Part shown: positions 8,737 through 17,615 of the stretch, piece by piece
Numbering within the stretch: position 1 is the stretch's first letter
How the letters are laid out: each line of letters begins with the position of its first letter
NCBI RefSeq assembly: GCF_000759675.1
Contig: NZ_BAWM01000036.1
Span: 1-64,000 of the forward strand
DNA length: 64,000 nucleotides
Direction of reading: 5' to 3'
Origin: Neobacillus niacini
GTDB taxonomy: Bacteria > Bacillota > Bacilli > Bacillales > Cytobacillaceae
Position numbers and translations under genes: made by a program
The notes under the pieces: model-generated
Seen by the model: the letters and a program-made list of their open reading frames with translations, nothing else
Told to the model about the DNA's origin: nothing
Database searches by the model: none

Positions 8737-9405
8737 TTATTTTTCCTCCAAACGATATCCAAGCCCCCGAACAGTGGTGATTGTTAACGATGAGAAAGGC
8801 TCAATCCGCTGACGCAGGCGATTAATATGAACATCCACTGTCCGTTCGTCCCCTTCATAGTCCATTCCCCACAGGCTTTCAATCAATTGTGTTCGGGTAA
8901 AAATCTTACCTGGCGAACTGGCCAGCATAAATAGTAGTTCACATTCTTTCTTTTTTAGCAATACTATTTCTTTATTTGAAGAAATGGTCAATGTTTCAAG
9001 GTCAATTTTTACGTTACCAATTTCAATTACCTTTGATGCAGAAATATTGTAGCGCTTTAAAAGGGATTTAACCCGCAGGACCAACTCCACAGGGTCAAAG
9101 GGCTTCACCAAATAATCATCCGTTCCGGCCTGAAACCCTTTAACTTTATCCATCGATTCTCCTTTTGCTGTTACCATTAATATCGGGATATCCAAATACC
9201 CGCGAATATCTTCTGTTAATTCGATGCCATTTACACGTGGCATCATGACATCAACAATCATTAAATCTACTTTTGTATGTGCCACATAATCTAGTGCTTT
9301 CTGTCCGTCCTCTGCCTCCACAACGGTGAATTGACTATTTTCAAGATAAAGCTTTATCAACTTCCGAATATGTGGGTCATCATCCACGACTAAAATCTTA
9401 TTCAT
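8737..9405 (-). CDS. OmpR/PhoB-family response regulator
   Basis: A 222-aa two-domain regulator. The receiver domain has the acidic pocket 'VVDDD' and the phospho-acceptor Asp52 ('LMIVDVMMP'), then Lys near residue 102 in 'LVKPFDP'. The C-terminal winged helix (about residues 130-222) contains 'WGMDYEGDERTVDVHINRLR', typical of OmpR-type DNA binding. It sits between the exporter and kinase genes on one strand. The usual target of such a trio is the ABC exporter promoter. Confidence 0.93.
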   Translation of the reverse strand: MNKILVVDDDPHIRKLIKLYLENSQFTVVEAEDGQKALDYVAHTKVDLMIVDVMMPRVNGIELTEDIRGYLDIPILMVTAKGESMDKVKGFQAGTDDYLVKPFDPVELVLRVKSLLKRYNISASKVIEIGNVKIDLETLTISSNKEIVLLKKKECELLFMLASSPGKIFTRTQLIESLWGMDYEGDERTVDVHINRLRQRIEPFSSLTITTVRGLGYRLEEK

Positions 9406-9472
9406 TTAGTATCCCCCAATCACCTATCCATTCCCTATTATACAACGTTAGGAAAGGCTTTGGTCCTTCTCA

Positions 9473-11440
9473 TTATTCGTATCGGAGTGACTCCATTGGG
9501 TCGAGTTTAGCTGCTTTCGATGATGGGAGTAATCCTGCAATCACACTGATCAATGTGCTGGCTCCCATTCCAAACAGCATGTATTCGGGACTAAGCTGAA
9601 TCAGTTCAGCACCGAAGCTGTTGGATAACACATTATTTAAAAGAATGCTAATAACCAGGGCTCCTGTAACAGCAATTACACCACTCAATAAGCCCATTAG
9701 AGCAGACTCTGAAAAGAAAATGCGTCGAATATCTTTCTTCCTTGCGCCAATCGCCCGTAAAATACCAATTTCTCTCGTTCGTTCAACAACACTGATATAA
9801 AGGACTACTAATATCATAATGCCCGATACGAGCAGGGAGATAGCCGCAATTCCGGCTAACAGCCATGTTGCCATATTCACATACGTTGTTACTTGTTCCA
9901 TTATACTTGCAATCGGAGAGCTTACGAAGCCTGCTTTTTCCACATCTGCTTTAATTTCTTCTACATCAACCTGTTTTTTTGCATACGCATTAAGCTGTAC
10001 CGGCTGCAATATTAACTTCTGTTCGCTGTATGCATCTTCAAGCGTCGTATACGAAACGTAGGCACTTGCTCCTTCTATTGGCCCAATATCTTCCTGAGCA
10101 TAAATACCCGATATGATAAGTTCTCTTTCCACTGTGATTGGCTGGTTATTTTCTCCCATTTCATTAATAAACAGTTTAATAGATTCTCCTATGAGGGACT
10201 CATATGTCACTTCACTGGTTAAACTTTGTGCAAAAGATGTCGTCAGCAACACTTCATTCTCAGATGGGAGTGTCCCCTCTTCAATATTACCCTTAATAAT
10301 CGTATCGGTTAAAGTTGCCATTGCCGGCAGCTCATAATTCTTTTCACTGTATATAACATTGGTTTTTCCCCTGATTGTTGTCACTTTTTCTACTCTCTCT
10401 ACATTTTTCAATCCGCTGATCGTAGCTATGTCTTCTTCTGTAAATGGCGCACCCCCCATTTGTTGATTGGGCGGTCCTCCCTGCTCCTCTACTGCCTCTG
10501 CTTCATCCGACTTTACCACATCGACAAGAAGAGGATTCAAATTTGTGTTAATTTCATCATTCATATAGTCTGTAACACCGTTGCCTAAAGATAACATTAA
10601 AATGACACTGAATATTCCGATGGATCCTCCCAAAGCGACGAGAATATTTCTTTTCGCCTTTAATCTCATATTTTTCATAGCCAGTTTAAAAGAAGCAATT
10701 AAACTTAAATTTTTTCCTTTTTTCTGTACCGTTCCCTTGACAGTAGTGTAACGCTCTTTTAAAAACTGATCTTCTATAATACGCCCATCCTCTACCGATA
10801 CAATCCGACTGCCAAAATCAGCTACTTTTTGTGAATGCGTCACGGTAATAATGAGGACGCCTTTTTTGGCAATCGAATCGAGCAGTTCAAGGATTTGTCC
10901 ACTTGTTTCTTGATCGAGTGAGCCTGTTGGCTCATCAGCTAAAATAATCTCTGGGTCGTTTGCCAAAGCACGTGCGATCGCTACACGCTGCTTTTGGCCA
11001 CCAGAAAGTTGATTTGGCCGTTTCTTCGCATGATTCATCAAACCAACTTCTTTTAAAATCTCCATAGCACATTTCATTCGTTCTTTTTCGCTTTTATCCA
11101 ACATTTGCATTGCAATCATCACATTTTCAAGCACTGATAAATGAGGGATTAAGTTAAAACTTTGAAAAATGAATCCAATCTTCTCTTTTCTGTAGGCATC
11201 AATTTCCTTTTCTTTCATCGATCTCAGCGTTTTCCCTTGTACGATGACGTCTCCTTGATAATCAGAATCCATCCCGCCGATAATGTTCATTAATGTCGAT
11301 TTTCCCGAACCGGACTCTCCCAAGATGGAAACAAATTCGCCACTTTCAAAGCTTATACTCACATCGCGCAGAATGGATACTGATTCTTTTCCAGCAAGTT
11401 TATATGATTTATTTACATGTTTTAATTCTAGTAATTTCAT
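9473..11440 (-). CDS. MacB-type ABC transporter, ATPase fused to permease
   Basis: A 655-aa fusion. The N-terminal ATPase (residues 1-225) has Walker A 'GESGSGKST', the signature 'LSGGQKQR' and Walker B '[10 protein letters not shown]'. TM1 follows at about residue 265, then a large extracytoplasmic domain, then three C-terminal TM segments in an FtsX fold. This is the mechanotransmission layout of MacB-like exporters of peptides or antibiotics. I chose the fourth codon of the longest frame as start because AGGAAGGA is correctly spaced there. It lies upstream of the two-component genes and downstream of two membrane protein genes. Bacitracin-like or cell-envelope stress is a plausible signal but is inference. 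Confidence 0.88.
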   Translation of the reverse strand: MKLLELKHVNKSYKLAGKESVSILRDVSISFESGEFVSILGESGSGKSTLMNIIGGMDSDYQGDVIVQGKTLRSMKEKEIDAYRKEKIGFIFQSFNLIPHLSVLENVMIAMQMLDKSEKERMKCAMEILKEVGLMNHAKKRPNQLSGGQKQRVAIARALANDPEIILADEPTGSLDQETSGQILELLDSIAKKGVLIITVTHSQKVADFGSRIVSVEDGRIIEDQFLKERYTTVKGTVQKKGKNLSLIASFKLAMKNMRLKAKRNILVALGGSIGIFSVILMLSLGNGVTDYMNDEINTNLNPLLVDVVKSDEAEAVEEQGGPPNQQMGGAPFTEEDIATISGLKNVERVEKVTTIRGKTNVIYSEKNYELPAMATLTDTIIKGNIEEGTLPSENEVLLTTSFAQSLTSEVTYESLIGESIKLFINEMGENNQPITVERELIISGIYAQEDIGPIEGASAYVSYTTLEDAYSEQKLILQPVQLNAYAKKQVDVEEIKADVEKAGFVSSPIASIMEQVTTYVNMATWLLAGIAAISLLVSGIMILVVLYISVVERTREIGILRAIGARKKDIRRIFFSESALMGLLSGVIAVTGALVISILLNNVLSNSFGAELIQLSPEYMLFGMGASTLISVIAGLLPSSKAAKLDPMESLRYE

Positions 11441-11509
11441 ATTCTTCATTCCTTCCTCTTATCATGAGTTAACATTTTCTATTTGATCTGAAAATCCCTA
11501 TTAAATGGT

Positions 11510-11758
11510 TTAATCAAATTGTTTTTTAGTTCTTTTTTTCGCAAAGAAAGCTTTTTTAAAAAAGTAATATAAACTAGATCCTGAAAGAATGATGATTCCA
11601 ATTACATACTGATTAAAACCTTGTGAAAACAATCCTGCCTGAATAAGAGTGTAAACAAAGAATAAAATGAAATTTCCTAATGCTGTTGCGATGGTAAAAT
11701 ATGAAAATCGAATATTAATAATACTTGAAACGCCGTTAATGCTTAATTTTATATTCAT
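11510..11758 (-). CDS. Small membrane protein, 82 aa
   Basis: I do not recognise a family. Two hydrophobic segments (about residues 20-42 and 48-66) are followed by a basic tail (KKAFFAKKRTKK), suggesting a cytoplasmic C-terminus. The start codon comes one base after the stop of the upstream membrane protein and has only a weak ribosome site, which suggests translational coupling. It lies between that gene and the MacB-type transporter, so it may be an accessory subunit of the exporter system. Confidence 0.6.
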   Translation of the reverse strand: MNIKLSINGVSSIINIRFSYFTIATALGNFILFFVYTLIQAGLFSQGFNQYVIGIIILSGSSLYYFFKKAFFAKKRTKKQFD

Positions 11759-11759
11759 C

Positions 11760-12299
11760 CTAGTGTAGAGCTACCATGTGGAATATTAGTCCAAAAATAA
11801 AGGCAATCCCTAAAATGGTATGTGGAACTCTGACATCTCTGCTTGTACGTTCTTTTAGATTTAATTTATAGCCGATAATCACCATGACAATCATGACGGC
11901 GAAAACTACCAACCCGCTGTAAACCCCCTTCATGTCATTAGGGATAAAAATTAGAAAGTATAGACTATGTGCAGTTCCTGCTGCCGTAACAATCCCCCCA
12001 AATAAAACATGCCTTTTTTTTAGAAACTGCCATGTGGAGAATATCCAGCGAACATTTGGAACTTTACTCTTTTTCATCAATATCCATATCATTCTAAAAA
12101 GAATTAGGAACACGGCAGCAAATCCAAAAATTTGCGTCATTTTAGTCAGAAAAAGATCTAAGCCCCTCCATATACTGTTTGGTAAAAATCCCACTACTGA
12201 AAGTGTCCCTCCGAGGACCAAGACAGCACTTAATACAATAACAAACCAACTAAAACCCTTTAAATAACGCAAATGATTCTTAGCCATATATTTTTGCAT
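11760..12299 (-). CDS. Multi-pass membrane protein with conserved-looking His residues
   Basis: A 179-aa protein with about five hydrophobic segments. Histidines lie at membrane edges: 'KKRHVLFG', 'GTAHSLYFL', 'VPHTILG', and 'FHMVALH' at the end. The layout recalls small b-type-haem membrane proteins such as ferric-reductase-like or cytochrome b561-like domains, but I cannot confirm haem binding. I chose the start at 12299 because AGAGGTG is seven bases before it; an upstream ATG lacks a ribosome site. It is the first gene of the set leading to the MacB exporter and two-component system. Confidence 0.6.
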   Translation of the reverse strand: MQKYMAKNHLRYLKGFSWFVIVLSAVLVLGGTLSVVGFLPNSIWRGLDLFLTKMTQIFGFAAVFLILFRMIWILMKKSKVPNVRWIFSTWQFLKKRHVLFGGIVTAAGTAHSLYFLIFIPNDMKGVYSGLVVFAVMIVMVIIGYKLNLKERTSRDVRVPHTILGIAFIFGLIFHMVALH

Positions 12300-12399
12300 T
12301 ATATTCACCTCTGATTTCTTAATAAACAAAGGATATCATGTTTATATGAACTGAAAATAAACTCAAAAAAACCTTTTCCTTTAATAGAATATGGAAGGA

Positions 12400-12537
12400 C
12401 TATTTATTCCCTTCTGATAGCTTTCTAAATAATATGGCTCTAATAAGAATGAGAATAATTACTAGAGAGGCTACAATTACTGAGACTGAAGTTAAAATCA
12501 AACCAATATTGGAATGTAACAAATGTACATTTTTCAA
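12400..12537 (-). CDS. Possible 45-aa single-TM microprotein
   Basis: A short frame from a TTG encodes one long hydrophobic segment (GLILTSVSVIVASLVIIL) followed by a basic end, the typical shape of a small membrane protein. There is no convincing ribosome site, and an upstream truncation is equally possible. This is the only gene-like content of the 12300-12718 interval, which is otherwise AT-rich. Confidence 0.25.
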   Translation of the reverse strand: MKNVHLLHSNIGLILTSVSVIVASLVIILILIRAILFRKLSEGNK

Positions 12538-12718
12538 TGCATATATAGTAAATTAAGTAACAACAAAATAACTTTACTTCTGAGAGATAGAATTAATATC
12601 TATTTCAATCAAATTCAAAATTTGTGTTATTTTATCAGCTAGTTTGTCCCTTTCGAAAAATCACTTGTCCACATAATTTACATTAGGTAAAAATTAATTT
12701 TTTACTTAAAAAAAGTTT

Positions 12719-13783
12719 TTGAAGGGGAAATGGTATTTGCAAAAGGAAAATGAATTAATTTACACGGGTGTGCCTGGCTTTAGTCCGCTCAGCACGGGGC
12801 AGGATTTACTCTACATCGGTGACGGCAGCGACAACACCGTAAAGACATTCGACCCAGTAACGGGGCAGTACCTCGGCGCCTTTGTCGTACCAGGAAGCGG
12901 CGGCTTGAACGGTCCTCGAGGACTTCTCTTCGCCTATGAGGAGAATCTGCTTGTAGCCAACCAGAACGTTCGCAAGAATAACGGCAACGTGTTGAAGTAC
13001 AGCGGACAAAGTGGGCGGTTTCTGAACGAACTCGTCAGTTCCAAAGAAAAAGACAACGCCCCGTTCGCGCCGCGCGGCATAATCCTCTCTGATGACAACG
13101 TCCTGTTTGTAGCTGACTTTATGGACCACGGGAACAAGCCAGGAAAACTGCGGACGTATGATGGAACCACGGGGGTGTTTCTCGGTAGTCTTGACCACCC
13201 TGGCTTCAACGAACAGGCCTTCTATCCCCGCGGTTTGGTGATCGGTCCCGATGGCTTGCTGTATGTTTCCGTCTTCGACATTTCCGATCAGAATAGCGGC
13301 TGGGTGCTGCGCTTCGACCCGAATACAGGGGATTACCTAGGAGTATTTATAGAGAGTAACAGCACCAACAACCTCCACCGACCTGAAGGCTTGGTATTCA
13401 ATCCCGACGGCAGTAAACTCTACATCACCAGTTTCCGAGATATTCGCCCAGTCATTAATGACACAGACAAAATTCTCGTTTTCGACGGAGAAACAGGCGC
13501 TTATCTTGACGAGGACAAGATTGACCTCTATACCGTGGGAGAGCCTCGTGCATTCGCTCAGGCAATCTTGTTCGGACCAAGCGGAAAACTGTTAGTTCCC
13601 ATTACGGGTGGAGATGTAGCTACAACAGGTTCGGTGCGAAGCTACAACGTTGAAAGCATGTTGTTCGATGAACTAGTAAGTCCTGCTTCAGCAGGGGGAC
13701 CGCTAGGTGAGCCTTGGTACCTGACGTGTGGCAATACGAACCCTGCAACGCTGGCTTATCAAAACGATGTAATAATAGGTTAA
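12719..13783 (+). CDS. NHL-like beta-propeller protein, GC-rich
   Basis: A 354-aa protein of repeated blade motifs ('VKTFDPVTGQYLGAFV', 'LLFAYEENLLVANQ', 'ILSDDNVLFVADF', 'LVIGPDGLLYVSVF', 'LVFNPDGSKLYITSF'). These are typical of NHL/SMP-30-like six-bladed propellers, which bind ligands or hydrolyse lactones. Codon use and GC are clearly higher than in the neighbouring DNA, which suggests recent acquisition. The start is uncertain: the frame opens at a TTG with GAAGGGGAAATG overlapping it, and the nearby ATG is in another frame. There is no signal peptide, though relatives are often secreted, so the 5' end may be truncated. An IS3 remnant follows directly. Confidence 0.65.
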   Translation: MKGKWYLQKENELIYTGVPGFSPLSTGQDLLYIGDGSDNTVKTFDPVTGQYLGAFVVPGSGGLNGPRGLLFAYEENLLVANQNVRKNNGNVLKYSGQSGRFLNELVSSKEKDNAPFAPRGIILSDDNVLFVADFMDHGNKPGKLRTYDGTTGVFLGSLDHPGFNEQAFYPRGLVIGPDGLLYVSVFDISDQNSGWVLRFDPNTGDYLGVFIESNSTNNLHRPEGLVFNPDGSKLYITSFRDIRPVINDTDKILVFDGETGAYLDEDKIDLYTVGEPRAFAQAILFGPSGKLLVPITGGDVATTGSVRSYNVESMLFDELVSPASAGGPLGEPWYLTCGNTNPATLAYQNDVIIG

Positions 13784-13834
13784 CAAGGATTTGATGACGG
13801 CACCTGCATAGAAAAAAAGCCTGTTACTGTACTG

Positions 13835-13871
13835 CACCCCAAAAGTTAGAGTGAAATCTACTTTTGGGGTG
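13835..13871 (+). repeat. Left-end inverted repeat of an IS3-family remnant
   Basis: CACCCCAAAAGT and ACTTTTGGGGTG are perfect 12-bp arms separated by 13 bases, next to the start of the orfA remnant. TGTACTGCACCCCAAAAGTT resembles IS150-group ends. No matching right end was found. Confidence 0.6.
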
Positions 13872-13878
13872 TATTTTT

Positions 13879-14099
13879 ATGGCAAAATATAGCGAACAAT
13901 TTAAATTAATGGTAGTAAGAGAGTATCAAGAAGGAAAACTGGGATATGATTTATTGGCTAAAAAGCATGGTATAAAAAGCAGTACAACAAAAAAAATGGG
14001 TAAAAGTATTTGAAAAATACGGGATGGATGGGTTGATGCGAAAGCAGCACAATGACGTTTATTCTGTTCAATTTAAGATGGATGTATTAGACTATAGAA
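13879..14099 (+). pseudogene. IS3-family orfA remnant (helix-turn-helix transposase subunit)
   Basis: The frame opens with an ATG and reads 'MAKYSEQFKLMVVREY', typical of IS150-type OrfA. It shifts frame at an eight-A run (13989-13996); without the extra base it continues 'KKWVKVFEKYGMDGLMRK'. It then runs into the orfB piece after a deletion. Confidence 0.7.
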
Positions 14100-14420
14100 T
14101 TGAAAAACCGTGGGTTCAAAGTGAATCATAAAAAGGTTCAACACATCATGTATAAACTTGGACTCAAAGGAAATAAGTTCAGATTAAATTCACGCAAGTA
14201 CAGTTCTTACAAAGGAAGGACTGGAACTGTTGCCAAGAACCTTATCAACCTGCGTTTTCACACTAATGTATGTCATCAAAAATTAACCACTGAGGTGATT
14301 TTACCTATAGCACTTAAGAAGCGAAAAATATTCAACTATTGGCGGATAGTATTCCTGCCAATGACAGCGAAAAAACACCCGGTGGATCTTTTTATAGATC
14401 TTTCGAGTGTTTTTATTTAA
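14100..14420 (+). pseudogene. IS3-family orfB (integrase) fragment
   Basis: About 60 codons match the N-terminal helical part of IS3-family OrfB ('GFKVNHKKVQHIMYKLGL', then 'FHTNVCHQKLTTEV'). The rve catalytic core is absent, and the tail after about codon 65 reads like out-of-frame sequence. An imperfect hairpin (AAAACAC...GATC / GATC...GTGTTTT) lies at 14375-14412. Confidence 0.65.
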
Positions 14421-14500
14421 CGTATGGCGGTCCTTGTGATATGTTTTTAAACCTTATTATGATATTTTGATATCATTTTACCTCTAGAATTGCTTTCTCC

Positions 14501-14968
14501 TTATTTTCGATTGGATTTAAAGAAAGCAAGTTTAATAGGCAGGTAACCCAAGAGTCCACCAATGGTATTCAAAATCAAATCATCCACGTCAAAGCTGCCG
14601 AATTCAAATACTAACTGCAATAGTTCGAACGTCAAGCTTAAGCAAAAGGTGGAAACGGTCACAGCACTAAGCTTTTGAAACTTTTTAGCCAGCAATGGTA
14701 AAATAAATCCGAAAGGCACAAAACCGATGATATTTCCTACTAGGTTTTCAATACGGATATTTAAATTGATATCGGCTAAGTACAGATAAAAATAGATGGT
14801 TTTGAAGGGAACAAAATTATTCGACCGCCAGTGGTATTCATCATACGTAAAGTTAAAATGATTAATAATCTCAGATAGAGGTATATATTTAAACAAAATT
14901 AATTTTGAAAGAATCGCTAAGTATAAACAAAGAATGAGTAATAGGGTCATTTTAAGAATAATTTTCAT
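14501..14968 (-). CDS. VanZ-like membrane protein
   Basis: A 155-aa protein with about four TM segments and the VanZ-family core: 'NFVPFKTI', 'NLVGNIIGFVPFGFILPL' and 'DLILNTIGGLLGYL'. VanZ itself gives low-level teicoplanin resistance; most chromosomal homologues have no assigned role. It stands alone and starts after GGAGCAGTGATGA. The family assignment is solid, the function unknown. Confidence 0.8.
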   Translation of the reverse strand: MKIILKMTLLLILCLYLAILSKLILFKYIPLSEIINHFNFTYDEYHWRSNNFVPFKTIYFYLYLADINLNIRIENLVGNIIGFVPFGFILPLLAKKFQKLSAVTVSTFCLSLTFELLQLVFEFGSFDVDDLILNTIGGLLGYLPIKLAFFKSNRK

Positions 14969-15058
14969 TCATCACTGCTCCATTTTTAACATATCCAAAT
15001 AACCATACCATATTTTCTAAATTACGTGGGAGCAAAACTCGAATTGGGGGTATTTATC

Positions 15059-15511
15059 ATGTCAGAACATGTATTTCACTTAAAAGCAAACTGGCCGGGA
15101 TTACGGAATGATGTCGGAGAAATTGAGGCCGGGAATTTGAAAACAAAAGTCTCTATCCCGCCGGAAATGGATGGACCGGGTGTCGGCACTAATCCTGATG
15201 AGATGCTGCTTGGTGCCGCGGCAACCTGTTTTATCATTACTCTTGCTGCTATGATGGAACGCAGCGGGCTTGAAAAGGTAGATTTAACAATGGATTCTGA
15301 GGGCATTGTTGATGTAACCAGGGGAGTTATTACGTATAAAAAAATTATTCACCGTCCTCATATTGTTTTGAAACCCGGAGCTTCTAAAAAAGACGTTGAA
15401 TTGGCGGGGCGGCTTATTAATAAAGCGGAAACATCCTGCATGATCAGCCGTGCAATTCAAGGGAATGTGGAAATTGAACTGGAGGCAACGGTGGAAATAG
15501 CAAACACATAG
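15059..15511 (+). CDS. OsmC-family peroxiredoxin-like protein
   Basis: A 150-aa cytosolic OsmC/Ohr-fold protein of the SACOL1771-like group. OsmC proteins reduce organic hydroperoxides through two cysteines. Both are visible: one in 'GAAATCFIITLAAM' on the central helix and one in 'AETSCMISRAI' near the C-terminus. I chose the ATG of MSEHVFHL because GGGGG lies nine bases before it; a longer frame starts 33 bases upstream. It is a single gene convergent with the EamA exporter. Confidence 0.85.
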   Translation: MSEHVFHLKANWPGLRNDVGEIEAGNLKTKVSIPPEMDGPGVGTNPDEMLLGAAATCFIITLAAMMERSGLEKVDLTMDSEGIVDVTRGVITYKKIIHRPHIVLKPGASKKDVELAGRLINKAETSCMISRAIQGNVEIELEATVEIANT

Positions 15512-15595
15512 GGGTTTAGGGCTACATGAGTTATCATGAACGAAACCAGCTCCTTACTCGTAAAAACATTAAAAGTAAAAGAAACCATTTAATAC

Positions 15596-15632
15596 AAACA
15601 GTGGGAAACGAATGCTTCCCACTGTTTGTTAC
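15596..15632. terminator. Bidirectional terminator between osmC-like and EamA genes
   Basis: AAACAGTGGGAA and TTCCCACTGTTT form a perfect 12-bp stem with an eight-base loop between convergent genes. The T-tail is short on both strands. Confidence 0.7.
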
Positions 15633-15633
15633 T

Positions 15634-16527
15634 TTATTTAGCCGGTTTTTTCATTAATATTGAAAATTTCATTGATTTATTTTCGCTAACAAATGTTGAG
15701 CCTAAAAGCAATGCTCCACCAAACATTTGAATAAATGTCATTTGCTCTTGCAAGATAACTGCAGAAATCACTAATGATGTGATTGGGTCTGCATAACTTA
15801 ATGCAGCGATACTCTGCCCTTTTAATTTCTGCATACCTGAAAAGAATAACAAGAATCCAATACCTGTGTGTACAATCCCTAAGATTAAAATAAATGGAAT
15901 GGAAGAACTCGATACTTCCAAAATGCCGAATCCTTCAGTAAAGAATACATATGGCATGAGAAGCAAAGTCGCTGTACCAAGCTGAATTAATGTCATTTCT
16001 AGCCCATCCAAGTTTTTGATGAACTTGTTTAATAGCATTAATGAAGCGTAGAATCCAGCTGCCATTAATCCATAGCCAATCCCAAGTAAATTATCTACTC
16101 CAGATGTACTTACACCACTATTACCAACAATCAACAACATACCAAGCATGGCTATACCAATGCAGATTATTTTCTTTGCTGATAATTTTTCCTTAAGTAT
16201 AAGTGGAGAAAGAATCAGAACAAACACAGGTGCAAAATAATAACTTAGTGCTGCGTTAGAAATGGTCGTATGCTTATACGCTTGGAAAAGGAAAATCCAA
16301 TTTCCAGCCAATGCAATACTCGAAAGTAATAATACTAAAGCATTTACTATAACCAATGCCCATGGAAATTTTTTCTTCATCATGAACATAACTGCCATTA
16401 AAAATAAACTGCTAATTAAACCACGTAATAAAGCTATTTCACTCGAAGATAAATCAATGTATCTTACAAATACGCCAATCGTACCAAAGATTACCATTGA
16501 TAATAGGAACTGAATTTTAGATTTCAT
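15634..16527 (-). CDS. EamA/DMT-family transporter
   Basis: A 297-aa membrane protein with about ten TM segments in two EamA repeats, typical of drug/metabolite exporters. The first repeat has 'SSEIALLRGLISSLFL', and the second ends 'SYADPITSLVISAVIL', a conserved EamA block. GAAGGAG lies six bases before the ATG. Just upstream are a hairpin-rich leader and the tail of a LysR-like gene on the same strand. That arrangement suggests the exporter was once controlled by an adjacent LysR regulator. The substrate is unknown. Confidence 0.85.
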   Translation of the reverse strand: MKSKIQFLLSMVIFGTIGVFVRYIDLSSSEIALLRGLISSLFLMAVMFMMKKKFPWALVIVNALVLLLSSIALAGNWIFLFQAYKHTTISNAALSYYFAPVFVLILSPLILKEKLSAKKIICIGIAMLGMLLIVGNSGVSTSGVDNLLGIGYGLMAAGFYASLMLLNKFIKNLDGLEMTLIQLGTATLLLMPYVFFTEGFGILEVSSSSIPFILILGIVHTGIGFLLFFSGMQKLKGQSIAALSYADPITSLVISAVILQEQMTFIQMFGGALLLGSTFVSENKSMKFSILMKKPAK

Positions 16528-16541
16528 CGTCTACTCCTTCG

Positions 16542-16596
16542 AATCTGCGAAACAGCTTATATTTCGCAGATTCCTAATCTGTTTTTGATATAAGCT
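16542..16596 (-). promoter_or_regulatory. Leader with mutually exclusive hairpins before the EamA gene
   Basis: In the mRNA sense AATCTGCGAAA (16572-16562) can pair with TTTCGCAGATT (16552-16542), ending three bases before the GAAGGAG site. The first part of the same strand can instead pair with CAGATT (16581-16576). AGCTTATAT (16596-16588) can then pair with ATATAAGCT (16562-16554). The two folds exclude each other, as in attenuators and riboswitches. This is inference from base pairing only. Confidence 0.4.
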
Positions 16597-16720
16597 TATT
16601 CAGAAATGACCGGGCAGCTGGAGTAAACGGTGGTGGCGGTGAAGTTGAAAATGGCTTCCAAATGAATAGATTTATATTTGATAACGGCAATATAATCCCC
16701 CAATTTCTACTTGCATATTG
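16574..16720 (-). pseudogene. C-terminal remnant, probably of a LysR-type regulator
   Basis: A 48-codon frame without a start reads 'WGIILPLSNINLFIWKPFS', then 'FTPAARSFLNKL', then a stop. It resembles the last beta-strands and terminal helix of a LysR effector domain. A stop codon lies just upstream, so the rest is lost or shifted. It is on the same strand as the EamA exporter and ends inside its leader. Confidence 0.4.
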
Positions 16721-16948
16721 TTATTATCTAATTATACTAAATAAAAGTTTATTCAACTATCCTGACCTTAACACAATAAGGAGTAAAATCTAAATAGCCT
16801 AAAATATGCAGGATTTTATGCAGAACTTGTGTATTTTGGCTTTTTTTATAAATATTTTTTAAAAAATGTAGTCGTTTTATTTCTTGTGTTATATAATAAT
16901 TAATAATAATATAACTGTTATATAACATTAAGAAATGGGGTAATGGAG

Positions 16949-17272
16949 ATGAACAAAACTGATTCAATTGCTCGGAGAATTTTAGGTTGGAAGTTGAATA
17001 GATGGGATCGCTGGTTTGATTATGAAAAGGGTATTTTCATTCACGATTCTGAGTTTCAACCTGAGGAAAACCTTGAACACGCCATGCTTATTGTTAAAAG
17101 ACTGGAGGAATTCGGGTTTACTTTTTCAACAGCTGGAGAATCCGAAGTTAGCTTTAACAACATCCGCGCAAAAGGTGAAACATTAGCACAAGCCATTACC
17201 AATGCAGCCTACTCCATCATTGAACAACACTCCGTCGCCAACACCACTAGAATCTGGAGCACATTGTGCTAA
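16949..17272 (+). CDS. Phage ABA-sandwich domain protein
   Basis: A 107-aa protein similar to the small 'phage ABA sandwich' / BC1872-like proteins found in Bacillus phages and chromosomes. The N-terminal block 'IARRILGWKLNRWDRW' and a later helix 'ETLAQAITNAAYSII' fit that family. The fold binds no known substrate. I chose the second ATG because GGGG is eight bases before it. No other phage genes lie nearby, so it is an isolated, perhaps domesticated, phage-derived gene. Confidence 0.6.
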   Translation: MNKTDSIARRILGWKLNRWDRWFDYEKGIFIHDSEFQPEENLEHAMLIVKRLEEFGFTFSTAGESEVSFNNIRAKGETLAQAITNAAYSIIEQHSVANTTRIWSTLC

Positions 17273-17379
17273 TCTTATCTTAAATGTAAAATTCCACCAT
17301 TTTATTACAACAAAATACTTATGCCCAAACGTATGTCAAAATCTAGTAAGATAGTAAACACCTTGAGGACAATTCAACG

Positions 17380-17505
17380 ATGATATATGTTTGGGCGATT
17401 ATAGGAAGTTTAGTAGCAACCCTATTATTTGATTTAATTTTTTCAAAAATTGAATATGAACGAGAAGTAGAAAAATCATGGCAAGCGTTGAAAGATCAGC
17501 TTTAA
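17380..17505 (+). CDS. 41-aa single-TM microprotein
   Basis: An ATG-initiated frame encodes an N-terminal hydrophobic segment (YVWAIIGSLVATLLFDLIF) followed by a charged helix (KIEYEREVEKSWQALKDQL). TGAGGA lies about ten bases upstream. This is the usual plan of a small membrane-anchored regulator or assembly factor, but no family is recognised. Confidence 0.5.
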   Translation: MIYVWAIIGSLVATLLFDLIFSKIEYEREVEKSWQALKDQL

Positions 17506-17569
17506 CGTGAAGGAAGACCTCGGTTAGATCAACATGGATCGAGATGATGAAGGAAAATAAGCAAAACTA

Positions 17570-17608
17570 AAAGAGTCCCAAGACACTTGATTAGTCTCAG
17601 GACTCTTT
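17570..17608 (-). terminator. Terminator of the NAD(P)-binding oxidoreductase gene
   Basis: AAAGAGTCC and GGACTCTTT form a perfect 9-bp stem, extended by AAGAC/GTCT. It lies just after the stop at 17616. The outer flank is A-rich rather than a strong T-run. Confidence 0.65.
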
Positions 17609-17615
17609 ATATATA

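Larger units (their letters stand above)
13828..14420 (+). mobile_element. Degenerate IS3-family (IS150 group) insertion sequence
   Basis: A left terminal repeat, a frameshifted orfA and a short piece of orfB are present in about 0.6 kb, against 1.3-1.5 kb for an intact element. The catalytic DDE region and the right inverted repeat are missing. It cannot transpose on its own. It directly follows the GC-rich propeller gene. Confidence 0.7.

Noticed and set aside
16949-17272. Prophage region
   Set aside because: Only one phage-type small protein is present; no structural, integrase or lysis genes are around it.
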